Positions 33,289 to 41,203 of a stretch of 41,203 nt of DNA are shown one piece after another; position 1 is the stretch's first letter; each line of letters begins with the position of its first letter. Under the pieces are notes generated by a model. The model saw only the letters and a list, made by a program, of their open reading frames with translations, was not told the DNA's origin and ran no database searches. Source of the stretch: Clostridia bacterium (GTDB lineage Bacteria > Bacillota > Clostridia > Oscillospirales > Acutalibacteraceae); the NCBI GenBank assembly GCA_017512465.1, contig JAFWGH010000018.1, positions 1 through 41,203 on the forward strand, given 5' to 3'. Made by a program: the position numbers and the translations under genes.

Positions 33289-34689
33289 TTATTTTAATTC
33301 ATTTACGATTTTTTTGAAATGCTGCCCTCTGCGCTCAAAGTTTTTATACATGTCAAAAGATGTGGAGGCAGAGGAAAGAGACACAATATCGCCCTTTTCG
33401 GCATTCTCTCTTGCAAGTGCTACCGCTTGCGCCATATCGGCTGCAAAAAGGATTTTAATACTGTTTGCATCATAGTTTGCGGCGGACACGACACTCTCAT
33501 AAATCACCTGTGCTGTCTCGCCCATTAATACCAATACCTTGACTTTTTCATTGATAACAGGACCGAGTTTATCATATACCAAGCCCTTATTTTTACCGCC
33601 GGCAATCAAGATTACCTTTTCTTCTCTGGCATTGAGTCCGGCAATGGTTCTGTCAGGTGAAGAGGCAATCGAATCATTATAATACGATACGCCTTCAAAT
33701 TCTCTGACAAACTCCATGCGGTGCTCCACGCCGCCAAAGGTATTTGCCACGGCGAGAATATTTCCGATATCCGCAATCCCCCAAACCGCTGCAATCGCGG
33801 TTAAATAATTCTCTACATTGTGATTACCAATCAGTTTAATATCACTGCGCTGCATAATAAAATGCGTATCGCCGTGGTCATTATAATAGATTTTACCCGT
33901 TTGCATGTCCCAAAAGGAACCCACCTGCGGCATTTTCTCTTTGGAAAACCAAATTAACTCCCCTTTTACCGCGGGCGCATACTCTTCTCTTGTTACCTCA
34001 TTATCAAGATTGAGTATGGTTTTGGAATTTTCTTTTTGATAGATAATCAAGTTTTTCTTTGCATCTTTATACTCTTGATAATCCTTATGCACATTTAAGT
34101 GATTGGGCTGCACATTGGTCACGACCGTGATATCGCCCGCAATGCGCATGGAAAGCAGTTGGAAAGAGGAAAGCTCTACCACTGCATAGTCCTCCGGCGC
34201 GATAGTATCCACAATCGGCAGCAGCGCTCTGCCGATATTGCCGCCCTTGTGTACCGTGTAGCCGGCATGCGCCAAAATTTCACTGATGAGTGTGGTGGTA
34301 GTGGTCTTACCGTCTGCCCCCGTGATGGCAATAATCTTACATGGACACAGTTTGAAAAACTCCTCCATTTCGCTGGTGATATTGGCACCGTTTTGTATAG
34401 CTTGTTGAATTTCCGGGCGGTTATAGTAAATACCGGGGGTGCGAAAAACCATGTCAAAACGCTCTAAATTCTCAAACTGGTGCTTGCCGAGTTGAAAAGA
34501 GATGCCGAGTTCACGAATACCATCGATATCCTCATCAAACTCATCCATTTCGCGCATGTCACACAGGGTAACATCCGCGCCGTAGGCGACAAATTTATGA
34601 ATCAACTCTTTATGACTGACACCGATTCCCAAAAAAGCAACCTTTTTGCCTTTTAAGCCTTCATAATATTCTTTTGCTGTATTGCTCAT
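33289..34689 (-). CDS. murD: UDP-N-acetylmuramoyl-L-alanine--D-glutamate ligase
   Basis: 466-residue cytoplasmic Mur ligase adding D-glutamate to the peptidoglycan precursor. The ATP-binding loop is GADGKTTTTT (124-133). NVQPNHLNVHKDYQEY matches the central-domain motif (usually TPNHLDRH), and SSASTSFDMYKNFERRG the C-terminal SFD motif. The gene lies outside any mra/dcw cluster and heads the long run to addA from its own promoter. AGGAG precedes the ATG. Whether it is the only murD cannot be known from this window. Confidence 0.93.
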   Translation of the reverse strand: MSNTAKEYYEGLKGKKVAFLGIGVSHKELIHKFVAYGADVTLCDMREMDEFDEDIDGIRELGISFQLGKHQFENLERFDMVFRTPGIYYNRPEIQQAIQNGANITSEMEEFFKLCPCKIIAITGADGKTTTTTLISEILAHAGYTVHKGGNIGRALLPIVDTIAPEDYAVVELSSFQLLSMRIAGDITVVTNVQPNHLNVHKDYQEYKDAKKNLIIYQKENSKTILNLDNEVTREEYAPAVKGELIWFSKEKMPQVGSFWDMQTGKIYYNDHGDTHFIMQRSDIKLIGNHNVENYLTAIAAVWGIADIGNILAVANTFGGVEHRMEFVREFEGVSYYNDSIASSPDRTIAGLNAREEKVILIAGGKNKGLVYDKLGPVINEKVKVLVLMGETAQVIYESVVSAANYDANSIKILFAADMAQAVALARENAEKGDIVSLSSASTSFDMYKNFERRGQHFKKIVNELK

Positions 34690-34722
34690 AATATTCTCCT
34701 ATAAAAAGTACATAATCAATTT

Positions 34723-34751
34723 ATTATATAATATTTTAAAAATTATATCAA
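34723..34751 (-). promoter_or_regulatory. murD promoter, likely driving the run to addA
   Basis: TTGATA (34751-34746), 17-nt spacer and TATAAT (34728-34723) on the minus strand, in a very AT-rich stretch with a second TATAAT just upstream. No terminator is visible between murD and addA. Confidence 0.7.
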
Positions 34752-34793
34752 TATTTATCCTTATTTTATTGGCAGGTGCAAAGTGAATAATAG

Positions 34794-34826
34794 AAAAAAC
34801 CGACACAAATAACTTGTGTCGGTTTT
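34794..34826 (-). terminator. Terminator after the 1311-residue secreted protein gene
   Basis: Perfect 13-bp stem (34796-34808 with 34814-34826, 5-nt loop), followed on the minus strand by six T. It lies 45 nt past the stop codon and upstream of the murD promoter. Confidence 0.92.
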
Positions 34827-34870
34827 ATGAGTTTAAATCACTTATCGTTTTTTTGCTGCTCCGGCAAAGC

Positions 34871-37800
34871 TTATAAGCCGAATTTTTCGGCAATATATTC
34901 TCTGACTTCCGGCAGCTCTTGCGGATTAGCAACAACCTGTTTTGCAATATCCGCCGCCGCTCTGGAGGAATAGGTGGTGTCATACACCGTGACCTCTACA
35001 CCGTTTATGGAATAAACCACATAGCTTCTTGCCGCATAGTGCGCATTCCAGCTGCTGCGATTCAAGCGCAGCACCAAATTAAAGGTATACACATCGCCGC
35101 CATCACCGTCATAAATGGAATAATTACCGTTTATCATAGACATTTTGTTGACATACAGCCCGCCCTCAACAAGCTGGTCAGGGTTAATCGCCGTATTATC
35201 TGCCGGCTCTTTACCGCCGTTCAAATACCTTGTTTGGGTGAATACAAAGCCGAAATCTATCACTTCCGCATCCTCCGGCACATTGCAGGAAGCCGCAAAG
35301 CGCATGCTTTGAATATTATCGCTATCCGGAGTGTCGCCGCCTTTAATGCGCAAGCCGGCACCGCGGGTCATGTAATTGTAGGCGGGATGTTTATAAGTAT
35401 TGAAATGCGGGCATGCATAAACGCCGGAATCCACAATATCGCCGCAGTTTCCGCAGCGCACATAGTAGCTGCCGTCTACCCCGTCGATAGGTGTGGTACC
35501 TATGCTGTGCACGCCATCGGTGTGGTATTGCAGCACAAAGCCTTCTAAATCCTCTAAAACTTCATTTGCTGCATTGTGACCGGCATTATTGCTGCGGCTT
35601 AAATCAAGCAGCTCATTTGCCTTTGCATAATCATCGGCATAATTCGCAAGCACGGTTCCCGAATGGCAGAAGGAATTACTGAAATCACTCAGCATTTCAT
35701 AATCCATCACAAACTGGTCTAATTCATCGATTTGCTCTGCCGAGGCAATGGTATCAAGCTTAGCATATTCAGCATTAAACTCGGCTAAGAGTGCCAAATA
35801 TTCCTCTTCCTCAAACACGGAATATGTTTTGCTGAAAGCGCCTTCATTTGCCCTGGTATCATACCAATCTACAAAAGCATCAATCGACATATCGGTATAA
35901 ACGCCATCCCAGCTGTCAACCGCCGCTTCCACTTCGGCAACCTTTTGATTTAATGTGGTATCCGAAATATTGTCCGCATAGTAAATCATGGTAATATCTT
36001 TATCCTCTTGGCAAGTATACTCGGAGGAAATACCTTGATAATAATGGCGGGAACCCAATGCTAAGAAATTGGGGTCAGGCTGCGGGTCAAAGTGATAGCC
36101 CTTTACCGTGTAGGTGCCGTCACCCAGATTTGCCGTGCCATCGAGCACTGCGCCGTAGGTTGTTGTCTTGTTATAGGTCTGCACATAGGTATGGATATAT
36201 TCATTATCGATTACTTCCGTACCTGTCGGATTGAGCATTTTGTGCTCAATATACATGTTATAGGATTTATAGCGCAGGTTTCTCATTGCCGCATTTAAGT
36301 CATTCACGACATTTTCCACATCGGTCTGCTTTTCGGGCAGAGGTGTTGCGGAGGTAGTGTCCATGTTTTGCGCTGCATATAATTCGCTGCCCACCGCTTC
36401 ATCTTCATTGGTGAACTGACCGGCAGGTGCAACGCTTTCATAGTTTGCCAGCGCAGCGGTTAAAGCGCTAAAATCAATCTTCCAATAATCATAGGTATGC
36501 TCATAAGTTCCCGAAGCATTTAAAGTCGGGGTAACTGCATTGGAGTGTTTGTTACACTCGGAAGCATAAGCATCATTAAACTTAAGCACATTGGAGGCGC
36601 CGGTTTCAAATACATAATAATCCACACTTGAAGCGGAAATCGCACTCATTTTATCGCCGGTGTGCTTATTGTGAATTAATGAATAGGTACCGTTTGAAGT
36701 GCTTGAGCGCAAAGTATTATAAGCGGCAGTCAAAGCAGAGTTTGCTGCATCGATATTCGCTTGATTAGTAACAAGTGTACCCTGCTGTATTTGGGCGGTT
36801 CTCAATGCGGAGGAACTCATAGAGGTATAATTTGCCCACTTGGTAGAATTGTAGTAGCAGGATAAGAAACGGGTGGAAACAGCTGTATTGATACCGCTTG
36901 TCAAGCTTGCCGTATTAAACGCATACACATTTAGTCTTGTGAGCAAATACGCAGAGTTGGCGGGATACGGAAATCCGCCGGGACAGTACATTTGCAACCC
37001 GTCCTTATCGTCATTCCCGTTAAAATTCAAATTACCCGAACCGTCTTTACCCGTAAAGAGAATTTGCGCGGGAGAAGCGGTACCGCAACTGAAAACGGTA
37101 CCGTAAAACGCTTGAAAAGCGGTATTGGTATCATTGTTGACTTTAACATCTACTTTTTCCTGCTTAAAAGAGCCGTTTTTCAATTCATGTGTACCGGGTG
37201 ACGAAGTGAAACCGAAAGAGCCGGGAGATGTATACGAACCGGTCAGCGTATGCTTACCGGCATGGTTGTCTTCATGCTGGAAGTAATAATCATGCGCCGT
37301 GGTATTTCTTCTGATATAAAAACCTAAGCCGGCTGATTGATATGTCGGATACTCGGAAGTGTTAATATAGAAATTCGCTTCTAATTTCGATTGGTTTTGG
37401 CTCTCATCTTTTCTGACAAATTCCAAAACGCCGGCATTGGATTGGTACGCAATTGTCGAATCAACTTTGGAGCCGTAGTTATCCGTATCATAAACATTTG
37501 CACTCGGCGTATTGGACGGTCTGTAAACAAAGGGAATGGTGCCGCCTGCATTTAAGCTTGCCGGCATACCGGTTGCCGCATCATACAAACCCTCTAAAGT
37601 GTAATTAACCGTGATATCGGCATTATAATTACCGCTTGCCGCTCTCAGGTCAATCAGTTGGAAGCTCTTGCTCTCTCCGGGACTGAGTGTATACTCCGAG
37701 GGAGAAATACTAAATTTATCGCTGGAGGTAGAGGAAAGATTAACATGAGCTGCTCTGGAGGCATTGTTTTTGAGTACCACATAGTTTGTTGTGGTCGTTT

Positions 37801-38806
37801 GATAAGAGCTGTTCAACTCAAAGCGCTTTACTGTGGAAGAACCGGCAGTGAAAGAGATGGACAAGCCCGCTTTTTCCCTGTTGGCAAAGGTCGGTGCATA
37901 AGTCAATGTAGAGGAATTATACACCGTGAAGGATTTGCTTAAGGAATAATTGTTGCTTACACTGGTATTTAATGTTTTATAGGTTGCCGTTAAATTCACG
38001 GTGCGTGCGCCGTTCGGATTATTGGCGTCTCCGGTTCCCTTAACCGTCATCACATTTTTACTTTGTGAAAAGGTTAAGCCGGTGACCGGGGTATATTCAA
38101 TATCCGGTGCCATCATGGTAACGCCCCATTGGTCGATTACATAAAAGCCTTGCGCTACACTCGTTGCGTTTTGACCTGCAGGCAAGGTTAAATTACCGCC
38201 GGTAGCAGAGCCGCTCACCGCATAGGGATAATATTGCGCTAAAACGGTAGCGGAGGTAAACATCAAATCACCGGTTCCCTCACCGTTCGAACGCTCAATT
38301 TTGCTGTAATCAAACAACGCTTGGAATGAACCGGACCCGATATTCCACACTTTAATACCGGCATATAAACCGCTGTCATTCGCAGCCATGTTGGTCTTTT
38401 TCACCGAAATGGTGGCTTTTTGCGGGAAGCCATCTACAATAGCATAATATGAAATGGTGCCTTCTCCGACATAGTTAAATGCGTTTGCCGCAATCACATC
38501 CTCCAAACGAAGGGTGCTTTCGGGTGCCGTGCCGTTATCCGCACGATAAGTGAGAATGATATCCCCTGCTTCGGATTGAATCGCTGCAGGCTCACGGGAT
38601 GTATTGGGATTATACTTCACCGCATCAATCTCAACCAAGTATTTACCCTTTTGTGCCGCACTCGCATTGTAGATAACGGCTTGCGTGCCGTTATACAAAT
38701 TATCCGGATATGTTTCCGCAGCCGCCTGCGGCAAAGAAAACACTAAACCGGACAATAACATACATACACTTAAAAGTACTGCTAATGTCTTTTTTACTTT
38801 TTTCAT
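34871..38806 (-). CDS. Large secreted protein of unknown function
   Basis: 1311 residues. A clear signal peptide (KKVKK, hydrophobic core, cleavage after about residue 30, QAAA) shows export. The first roughly 450 residues are Thr/Ser/Asn-rich and beta-predicted, with Ig-like features (LTFSQSKNVMTVKGTG, then SPSEYTLSPGESKSFQL). The middle is aromatic-rich, with a FIVAR-like helical stretch (NQANIDAANSALTAAYNTL). The last third has acidic helical segments, then CGNCGDIVDSGVYACPHF near residues 1125-1145, a possible zinc knuckle, unusual in an exported protein. The C-terminus is again beta-like. No LPXTG, SLH or dockerin is seen, so anchoring is unknown. AAGGAGG lies 9 nt before the ATG. It is monocistronic with its own promoter and terminator. 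I do not recognise a named family. Confidence 0.88.
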   Translation of the reverse strand: MKKVKKTLAVLLSVCMLLSGLVFSLPQAAAETYPDNLYNGTQAVIYNASAAQKGKYLVEIDAVKYNPNTSREPAAIQSEAGDIILTYRADNGTAPESTLRLEDVIAANAFNYVGEGTISYYAIVDGFPQKATISVKKTNMAANDSGLYAGIKVWNIGSGSFQALFDYSKIERSNGEGTGDLMFTSATVLAQYYPYAVSGSATGGNLTLPAGQNATSVAQGFYVIDQWGVTMMAPDIEYTPVTGLTFSQSKNVMTVKGTGDANNPNGARTVNLTATYKTLNTSVSNNYSLSKSFTVYNSSTLTYAPTFANREKAGLSISFTAGSSTVKRFELNSSYQTTTTNYVVLKNNASRAAHVNLSSTSSDKFSISPSEYTLSPGESKSFQLIDLRAASGNYNADITVNYTLEGLYDAATGMPASLNAGGTIPFVYRPSNTPSANVYDTDNYGSKVDSTIAYQSNAGVLEFVRKDESQNQSKLEANFYINTSEYPTYQSAGLGFYIRRNTTAHDYYFQHEDNHAGKHTLTGSYTSPGSFGFTSSPGTHELKNGSFKQEKVDVKVNNDTNTAFQAFYGTVFSCGTASPAQILFTGKDGSGNLNFNGNDDKDGLQMYCPGGFPYPANSAYLLTRLNVYAFNTASLTSGINTAVSTRFLSCYYNSTKWANYTSMSSSALRTAQIQQGTLVTNQANIDAANSALTAAYNTLRSSTSNGTYSLIHNKHTGDKMSAISASSVDYYVFETGASNVLKFNDAYASECNKHSNAVTPTLNASGTYEHTYDYWKIDFSALTAALANYESVAPAGQFTNEDEAVGSELYAAQNMDTTSATPLPEKQTDVENVVNDLNAAMRNLRYKSYNMYIEHKMLNPTGTEVIDNEYIHTYVQTYNKTTTYGAVLDGTANLGDGTYTVKGYHFDPQPDPNFLALGSRHYYQGISSEYTCQEDKDITMIYYADNISDTTLNQKVAEVEAAVDSWDGVYTDMSIDAFVDWYDTRANEGAFSKTYSVFEEEEYLALLAEFNAEYAKLDTIASAEQIDELDQFVMDYEMLSDFSNSFCHSGTVLANYADDYAKANELLDLSRSNNAGHNAANEVLEDLEGFVLQYHTDGVHSIGTTPIDGVDGSYYVRCGNCGDIVDSGVYACPHFNTYKHPAYNYMTRGAGLRIKGGDTPDSDNIQSMRFAASCNVPEDAEVIDFGFVFTQTRYLNGGKEPADNTAINPDQLVEGGLYVNKMSMINGNYSIYDGDGGDVYTFNLVLRLNRSSWNAHYAARSYVVYSINGVEVTVYDTTYSSRAAADIAKQVVANPQELPEVREYIAEKFGL

Positions 38807-38849
38807 TTATGTACGCCTCCTTAAATAAAAAAAGAACATTTATAATTTG

Positions 38850-38878
38850 ATTATATACTATTAAAGTGTATTATTCAA
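38850..38878 (-). promoter_or_regulatory. Promoter of the 1311-residue secreted protein gene
   Basis: TTGAAT (38878-38873), 17-nt spacer and TATAAT (38855-38850) on the minus strand. A 14-bp perfect palindrome (ATTTTG-CA-CAAAAT, 38904-38917) lies about 25 nt upstream of the -35 box and may be a regulator site. Confidence 0.75.
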
Positions 38879-38903
38879 TACTATGTGTTGAAAAAACTTG
38901 AAT

Positions 38904-38917
38904 ATTTTGCACAAAAT
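38904..38917. promoter_or_regulatory. Candidate operator palindrome
   Basis: ATTTTGCACAAAAT is a perfect 14-bp inverted repeat upstream of the promoter at 38850-38878. Its position suits an activator. In such AT-rich DNA a chance palindrome is quite possible. Confidence 0.3.
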
Positions 38918-39022
38918 GTACATTATTTTGGTGGTAATAATTACTAAACTTTGTTAAATAATAAAATCACACAAAACTGCAGGTTCGCGTTGCTCGAAAA
39001 GAAAAAAGAAGAAAGAAGAATG

Positions 39023-39275
39023 GCGGAACACCCGCACCCGTTCCGCTGCGCTATAAAGCTCGCGAGCGAGCAATGAAATATCCTTCGGATATGAAATATT
39101 GGCAAAGCCAATATGAAGGTGTCCTTCGTCACTGCGTTCCTCAGGATGAGAGAAAGGTGGAAATCTTTCATATTTTTGTAGGGTGCGATGCCCACATCGC
39201 ACCGTTTACAATTGCAACACGCAGTGTTGCCACCTTTAATTCCGAATTCCGCACTCCGCATTCCGAATTGCTCGC
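39023..39275. repeat. Non-coding hairpin island between two surface-protein genes
   Basis: The 528-nt gap 38807-39334 holds no gene. Its core is a row of perfect stem-loops: 39023-39029/39040-39046, 39058-39063/39066-39071, 39078-39083/39087-39092, 39096-39103/39107-39114, 39182-39190/39195-39203 and 39214-39220/39224-39230. The two middle ones sit in tandem units that each begin ATGAAATAT, with different stems. A 9-bp inverted pair (39066-39074 with 39267-39275) brackets the array. The motif CCTTCGTCACTGCGTTCCTC (39123-39142), and the GGTGCGATG hairpin, resemble dispersed repeats I have seen in gut Clostridia. Their function is unknown. Confidence 0.65.
39239..39266. repeat. Four tandem degenerate heptamers
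   Basis: ATTCCGA, ATTCCGC, ACTCCGC, ATTCCGA follow without gaps, with ATTG next. The 7-nt period and the ATTC/GAAT core match the heptamers at both ends of the MITE-like element at 12577-12927. Confidence 0.75.
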
Positions 39276-39299
39276 TTATGCTCTCAGAAAATCCGCATA

Positions 39300-39328
39300 A
39301 AATCAAAGGGCTGCGCCGGCAGCCCTTT
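39300..39328 (-). terminator. Terminator after the leucine-rich-repeat/dockerin gene
   Basis: Perfect 10-bp stem (AAAGGGCTGC at 39305-39314 with GCAGCCCTTT at 39319-39328, 4-nt loop), followed on the minus strand by GATTTTA. It lies 6 nt after the stop codon at 39335. Confidence 0.85.
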
Positions 39329-39334
39329 GTTTGG

Positions 39335-41203
39335 TTATGCAATTTTCGCCGAAGATTGTCCGTAATTGCTTTTTAGCAAGGCGGTGGCAACATCATCAAT
39401 AGTAATGAGCTCATCGCCGGTCAAATCCAATTGCGTATTATCTTTACCGAAGTTCTCAACAGCAAGCAGGAGCGAAATATCCGCAAGGTCTATCACATCG
39501 TTCTCATTCACATCACCAAGCGGGAGAGCAACAGCATCTGTATTCGTCACCGCACCGCTTTTTGTATCATACTCGCCGAGGTGAACGGTCAAGCTGTTCT
39601 TTTGCTTTGCATAGATGCGGTAAACACCGCTTTGTACATTATCTTTACTAAAGCGCCCGTTTTCTGCCGGAATCTCCAGTGTTTGCTTGTCGTTCTTCAA
39701 TGTGAGAAGTGTATTCACACCGCTTAAAAGCGGCGCGCGGTAGCGAATAGCCGCGAAGTTACCGACATCGTAATGCATGGTGGCGGCAAGCAACGGATCG
39801 TTACCGGTTTGGCTGACAGAGATAGTATTCCAATCGTCTTGGCTGCCTTCATAGTACACATCCGTTAACGCACTGCAATACACAAACGCGTTATCGCTCA
39901 CACTTTCAAGGCTCTCGGGCAGCGCCACGCTCTGCAGGTGGTCACAGTACCAGAAGGTGCTCTTTCCAAGCGTTTTTACACCCTTGGGAACGGTAAAGCT
40001 TGTGAGCGCATAGCAGGCGCTGAAGGCGGAGCTGCCGATGGACTGCACACTTTCGGGAATGTTGATATCCGAAAGTGCGAAACAGAAGGAAAACGCATCG
40101 TCTCCGAGGCTTGTCACTGTGTCGGGGAGGCTGACTGTTTTTAAATTTCTCAACTGTGTAAAAGCATCGTTGCCGATGGCGCTCACACCGTTTTCCACCA
40201 CAATTTCCGTAACCTTTGCGTTGTTATTAAACGGTGAGGGGTTTTGAAGCAAATCATAATCATACATTGCACCCGTACCGGAGATAGTCAGCAATCCTGT
40301 CGTTTCATTTAAAATGTAACTGACATTCTCGCCGCACATACCGGTGCGAATGATGTCAATCGTTTGGGGTTTGACCGCGAGCAGCGAGTCATTACTATCC
40401 AAAATCTCAATAGCGTTCCAATCGTCCTGCGTCCCGTCATAATTTACGGTTTGCAGATTGTAGCAGCGAGAGAACGCAGCAGCGCCGATTTTTGTGAGTG
40501 TGGTCGGCAGCGTCACGGTTGTTAATGCTGTGCAGCTGGCAAAGGTGCTGGTAGCAAGGCTTGTGACACCGCTCGGAATCACAATGCTTTCGAGGCTTAC
40601 ACAATTGCCGAATGCCTGCCCGCCGATGCTTGTAAGGCTGTTCGGGAGATCCATGCTCTCAATTTTCTCACAGCCGCTAAAGGCGTATTTGCCGATGCTT
40701 TCCAGCGTATCACCAAGTGTGACACTCTCAATATTTTTAAACTGCCAAAATGCATTTTCACCGATGCCTGTAATGCCGTTTTCCACCACAACGGCTTTGA
40801 TATCCGCCTTATCGTCATACCACGGCATATTGGTAGATGTAAAATCATCCGTATTCCCGCTGCCGTAGATGGTCAGCACACCGGTTCTCGGGTTATAGCG
40901 ATACACGGCATTCTCACCGCAGGCACCGCTCTCACTTTGCGGCTTAAGGTTAGTCAGGCACTCGTTATACGTACCGATTTCAATATCATCCCATGCATCA
41001 TCCGAGCCGGTGTATTTGACTTCTTCTAAAGCAGTGCAATCTTGAAACGCACAGTTGCCGATGGTGCGCACACCGCTGCCGATGGTAAGGGTGGCAAGCG
41101 CCGGGCAGTCGGAAAAAGCACTGGCACTGATTTCAGTAACCGAGTCGGCAATCGAAACGGAGCGCACTGTTTTCAAACAACTGAAAGCATCAATACCGAT
41201 ATA
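39335..41203 (-). CDS. BspA-like leucine-rich-repeat surface protein with C-terminal dockerin-like module (5' end outside window)
   Basis: The frame is open to the window edge, so at least 622 residues are present and the N-terminus is missing. Many LRR_5 repeats (SIGKYAFSGCEKIESMDLPNS pattern) are interrupted by two copies of a cysteine-containing module (CGENAVYRYNPRTGVLTI, CGENVSYILNETTGLLTI). Several YxGSxDDWxxI strands also occur. After a beta-rich stretch, the last roughly 65 residues form two calcium-loop/helix units (GDVNENDVIDLADIS and DLTGDELITIDDVA), the layout of a type I dockerin. Such proteins are exported and bind host or polymer surfaces; a dockerin suggests docking to a cohesin. 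No ATG start lies inside the window. It ends with a terminator. Confidence 0.9.
   Translation of the reverse strand, partial: YIGIDAFSCLKTVRSVSIADSVTEISASAFSDCPALATLTIGSGVRTIGNCAFQDCTALEEVKYTGSDDAWDDIEIGTYNECLTNLKPQSESGACGENAVYRYNPRTGVLTIYGSGNTDDFTSTNMPWYDDKADIKAVVVENGITGIGENAFWQFKNIESVTLGDTLESIGKYAFSGCEKIESMDLPNSLTSIGGQAFGNCVSLESIVIPSGVTSLATSTFASCTALTTVTLPTTLTKIGAAAFSRCYNLQTVNYDGTQDDWNAIEILDSNDSLLAVKPQTIDIIRTGMCGENVSYILNETTGLLTISGTGAMYDYDLLQNPSPFNNNAKVTEIVVENGVSAIGNDAFTQLRNLKTVSLPDTVTSLGDDAFSFCFALSDINIPESVQSIGSSAFSACYALTSFTVPKGVKTLGKSTFWYCDHLQSVALPESLESVSDNAFVYCSALTDVYYEGSQDDWNTISVSQTGNDPLLAATMHYDVGNFAAIRYRAPLLSGVNTLLTLKNDKQTLEIPAENGRFSKDNVQSGVYRIYAKQKNSLTVHLGEYDTKSGAVTNTDAVALPLGDVNENDVIDLADISLLLAVENFGKDNTQLDLTGDELITIDDVATALLKSNYGQSSAKIA

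Noticed and set aside
34919..35548. 209-codon plus-strand ORF opposite the large secreted protein
   Set aside because: Isoleucine/histidine/alanine-rich antisense composition, no SD or promoter, fully covered by a well-supported gene.
39239..39266. CRISPR array
   Set aside because: Heptamer repeats have no spacers, and no cas gene is present.

Overview
The window reads as a chromosomal segment of an anaerobic, spore-forming-lineage Firmicute, most likely a gut Clostridia of the Oscillospirales/Ruminococcaceae type. This is inferred from the gene families, not from a marker search. The pointers are a spoIIAA-spoIIAB-sigF operon, AddAB instead of RecBCD, a T-box leader in front of trpB, a K+-type membrane pyrophosphatase, a methionine-gamma-lyase-family protein, and large secreted proteins including BspA-like leucine-rich repeats ending in a dockerin-like module. 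Thirty coding loci, one tRNA and one T-box riboswitch are supported. Everything except metG-tatD lies on the minus strand. Ten vegetative-type promoters can be read, each with a 17-nt spacer, and most transcription units end in clear hairpins.

Layout from left to right. 1-3117: a sodium:amino-acid symporter, then the spoIIA operon. sigF carries a 1-nt frameshift that removes sigma region 4.2. 3221-7883: folC, valS and a YhhN-family lysoplasmalogenase in one operon. 8021-10798: metG and tatD on the plus strand. 10812-12574: azlC-azlD plus a gene with a recurrent HTH-like C-terminal module, from a promoter so close to azlC that the mRNA may be leaderless. 12577-12927: a MITE-like element with long imperfect inverted ends built of GAAT heptamers. 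12987-14810: a TrpB2-type tryptophan synthase beta chain behind a T-box with a probable UGG specifier. Between terminator and trpB sits an 11-codon Trp-containing leader ORF with its own Shine-Dalgarno. 14857-16800: a CDF exporter and a ZIP importer. 16949-17022: tRNA-Gly(CCC). 17152-20910: hppA, yigZ, rpmE and a small membrane protein. 20907-34751: a long co-directional run murD - two M42 peptidases - PLP lyase family - DUF2461 - phosphohexomutase - addB - addA, tightly packed with overlaps and short gaps. The phosphohexomutase has an in-frame TAA at codon 21. 34871-38878: a 1311-residue secreted protein. 38940-39300: a non-coding island made of perfect hairpins and heptamers. 39335-41203: a leucine-rich-repeat/dockerin surface protein that runs off the right edge.

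The most unusual content is the regulatory and non-coding layer: T-box plus Trp leader peptide, the MITE-like element, the hairpin island, the near-leaderless azlC promoter, and two independent gene-disrupting lesions (sigF, phosphohexomutase). The lesions are either consensus errors in the assembly or real decay. No phage, CRISPR array or defence island was found.
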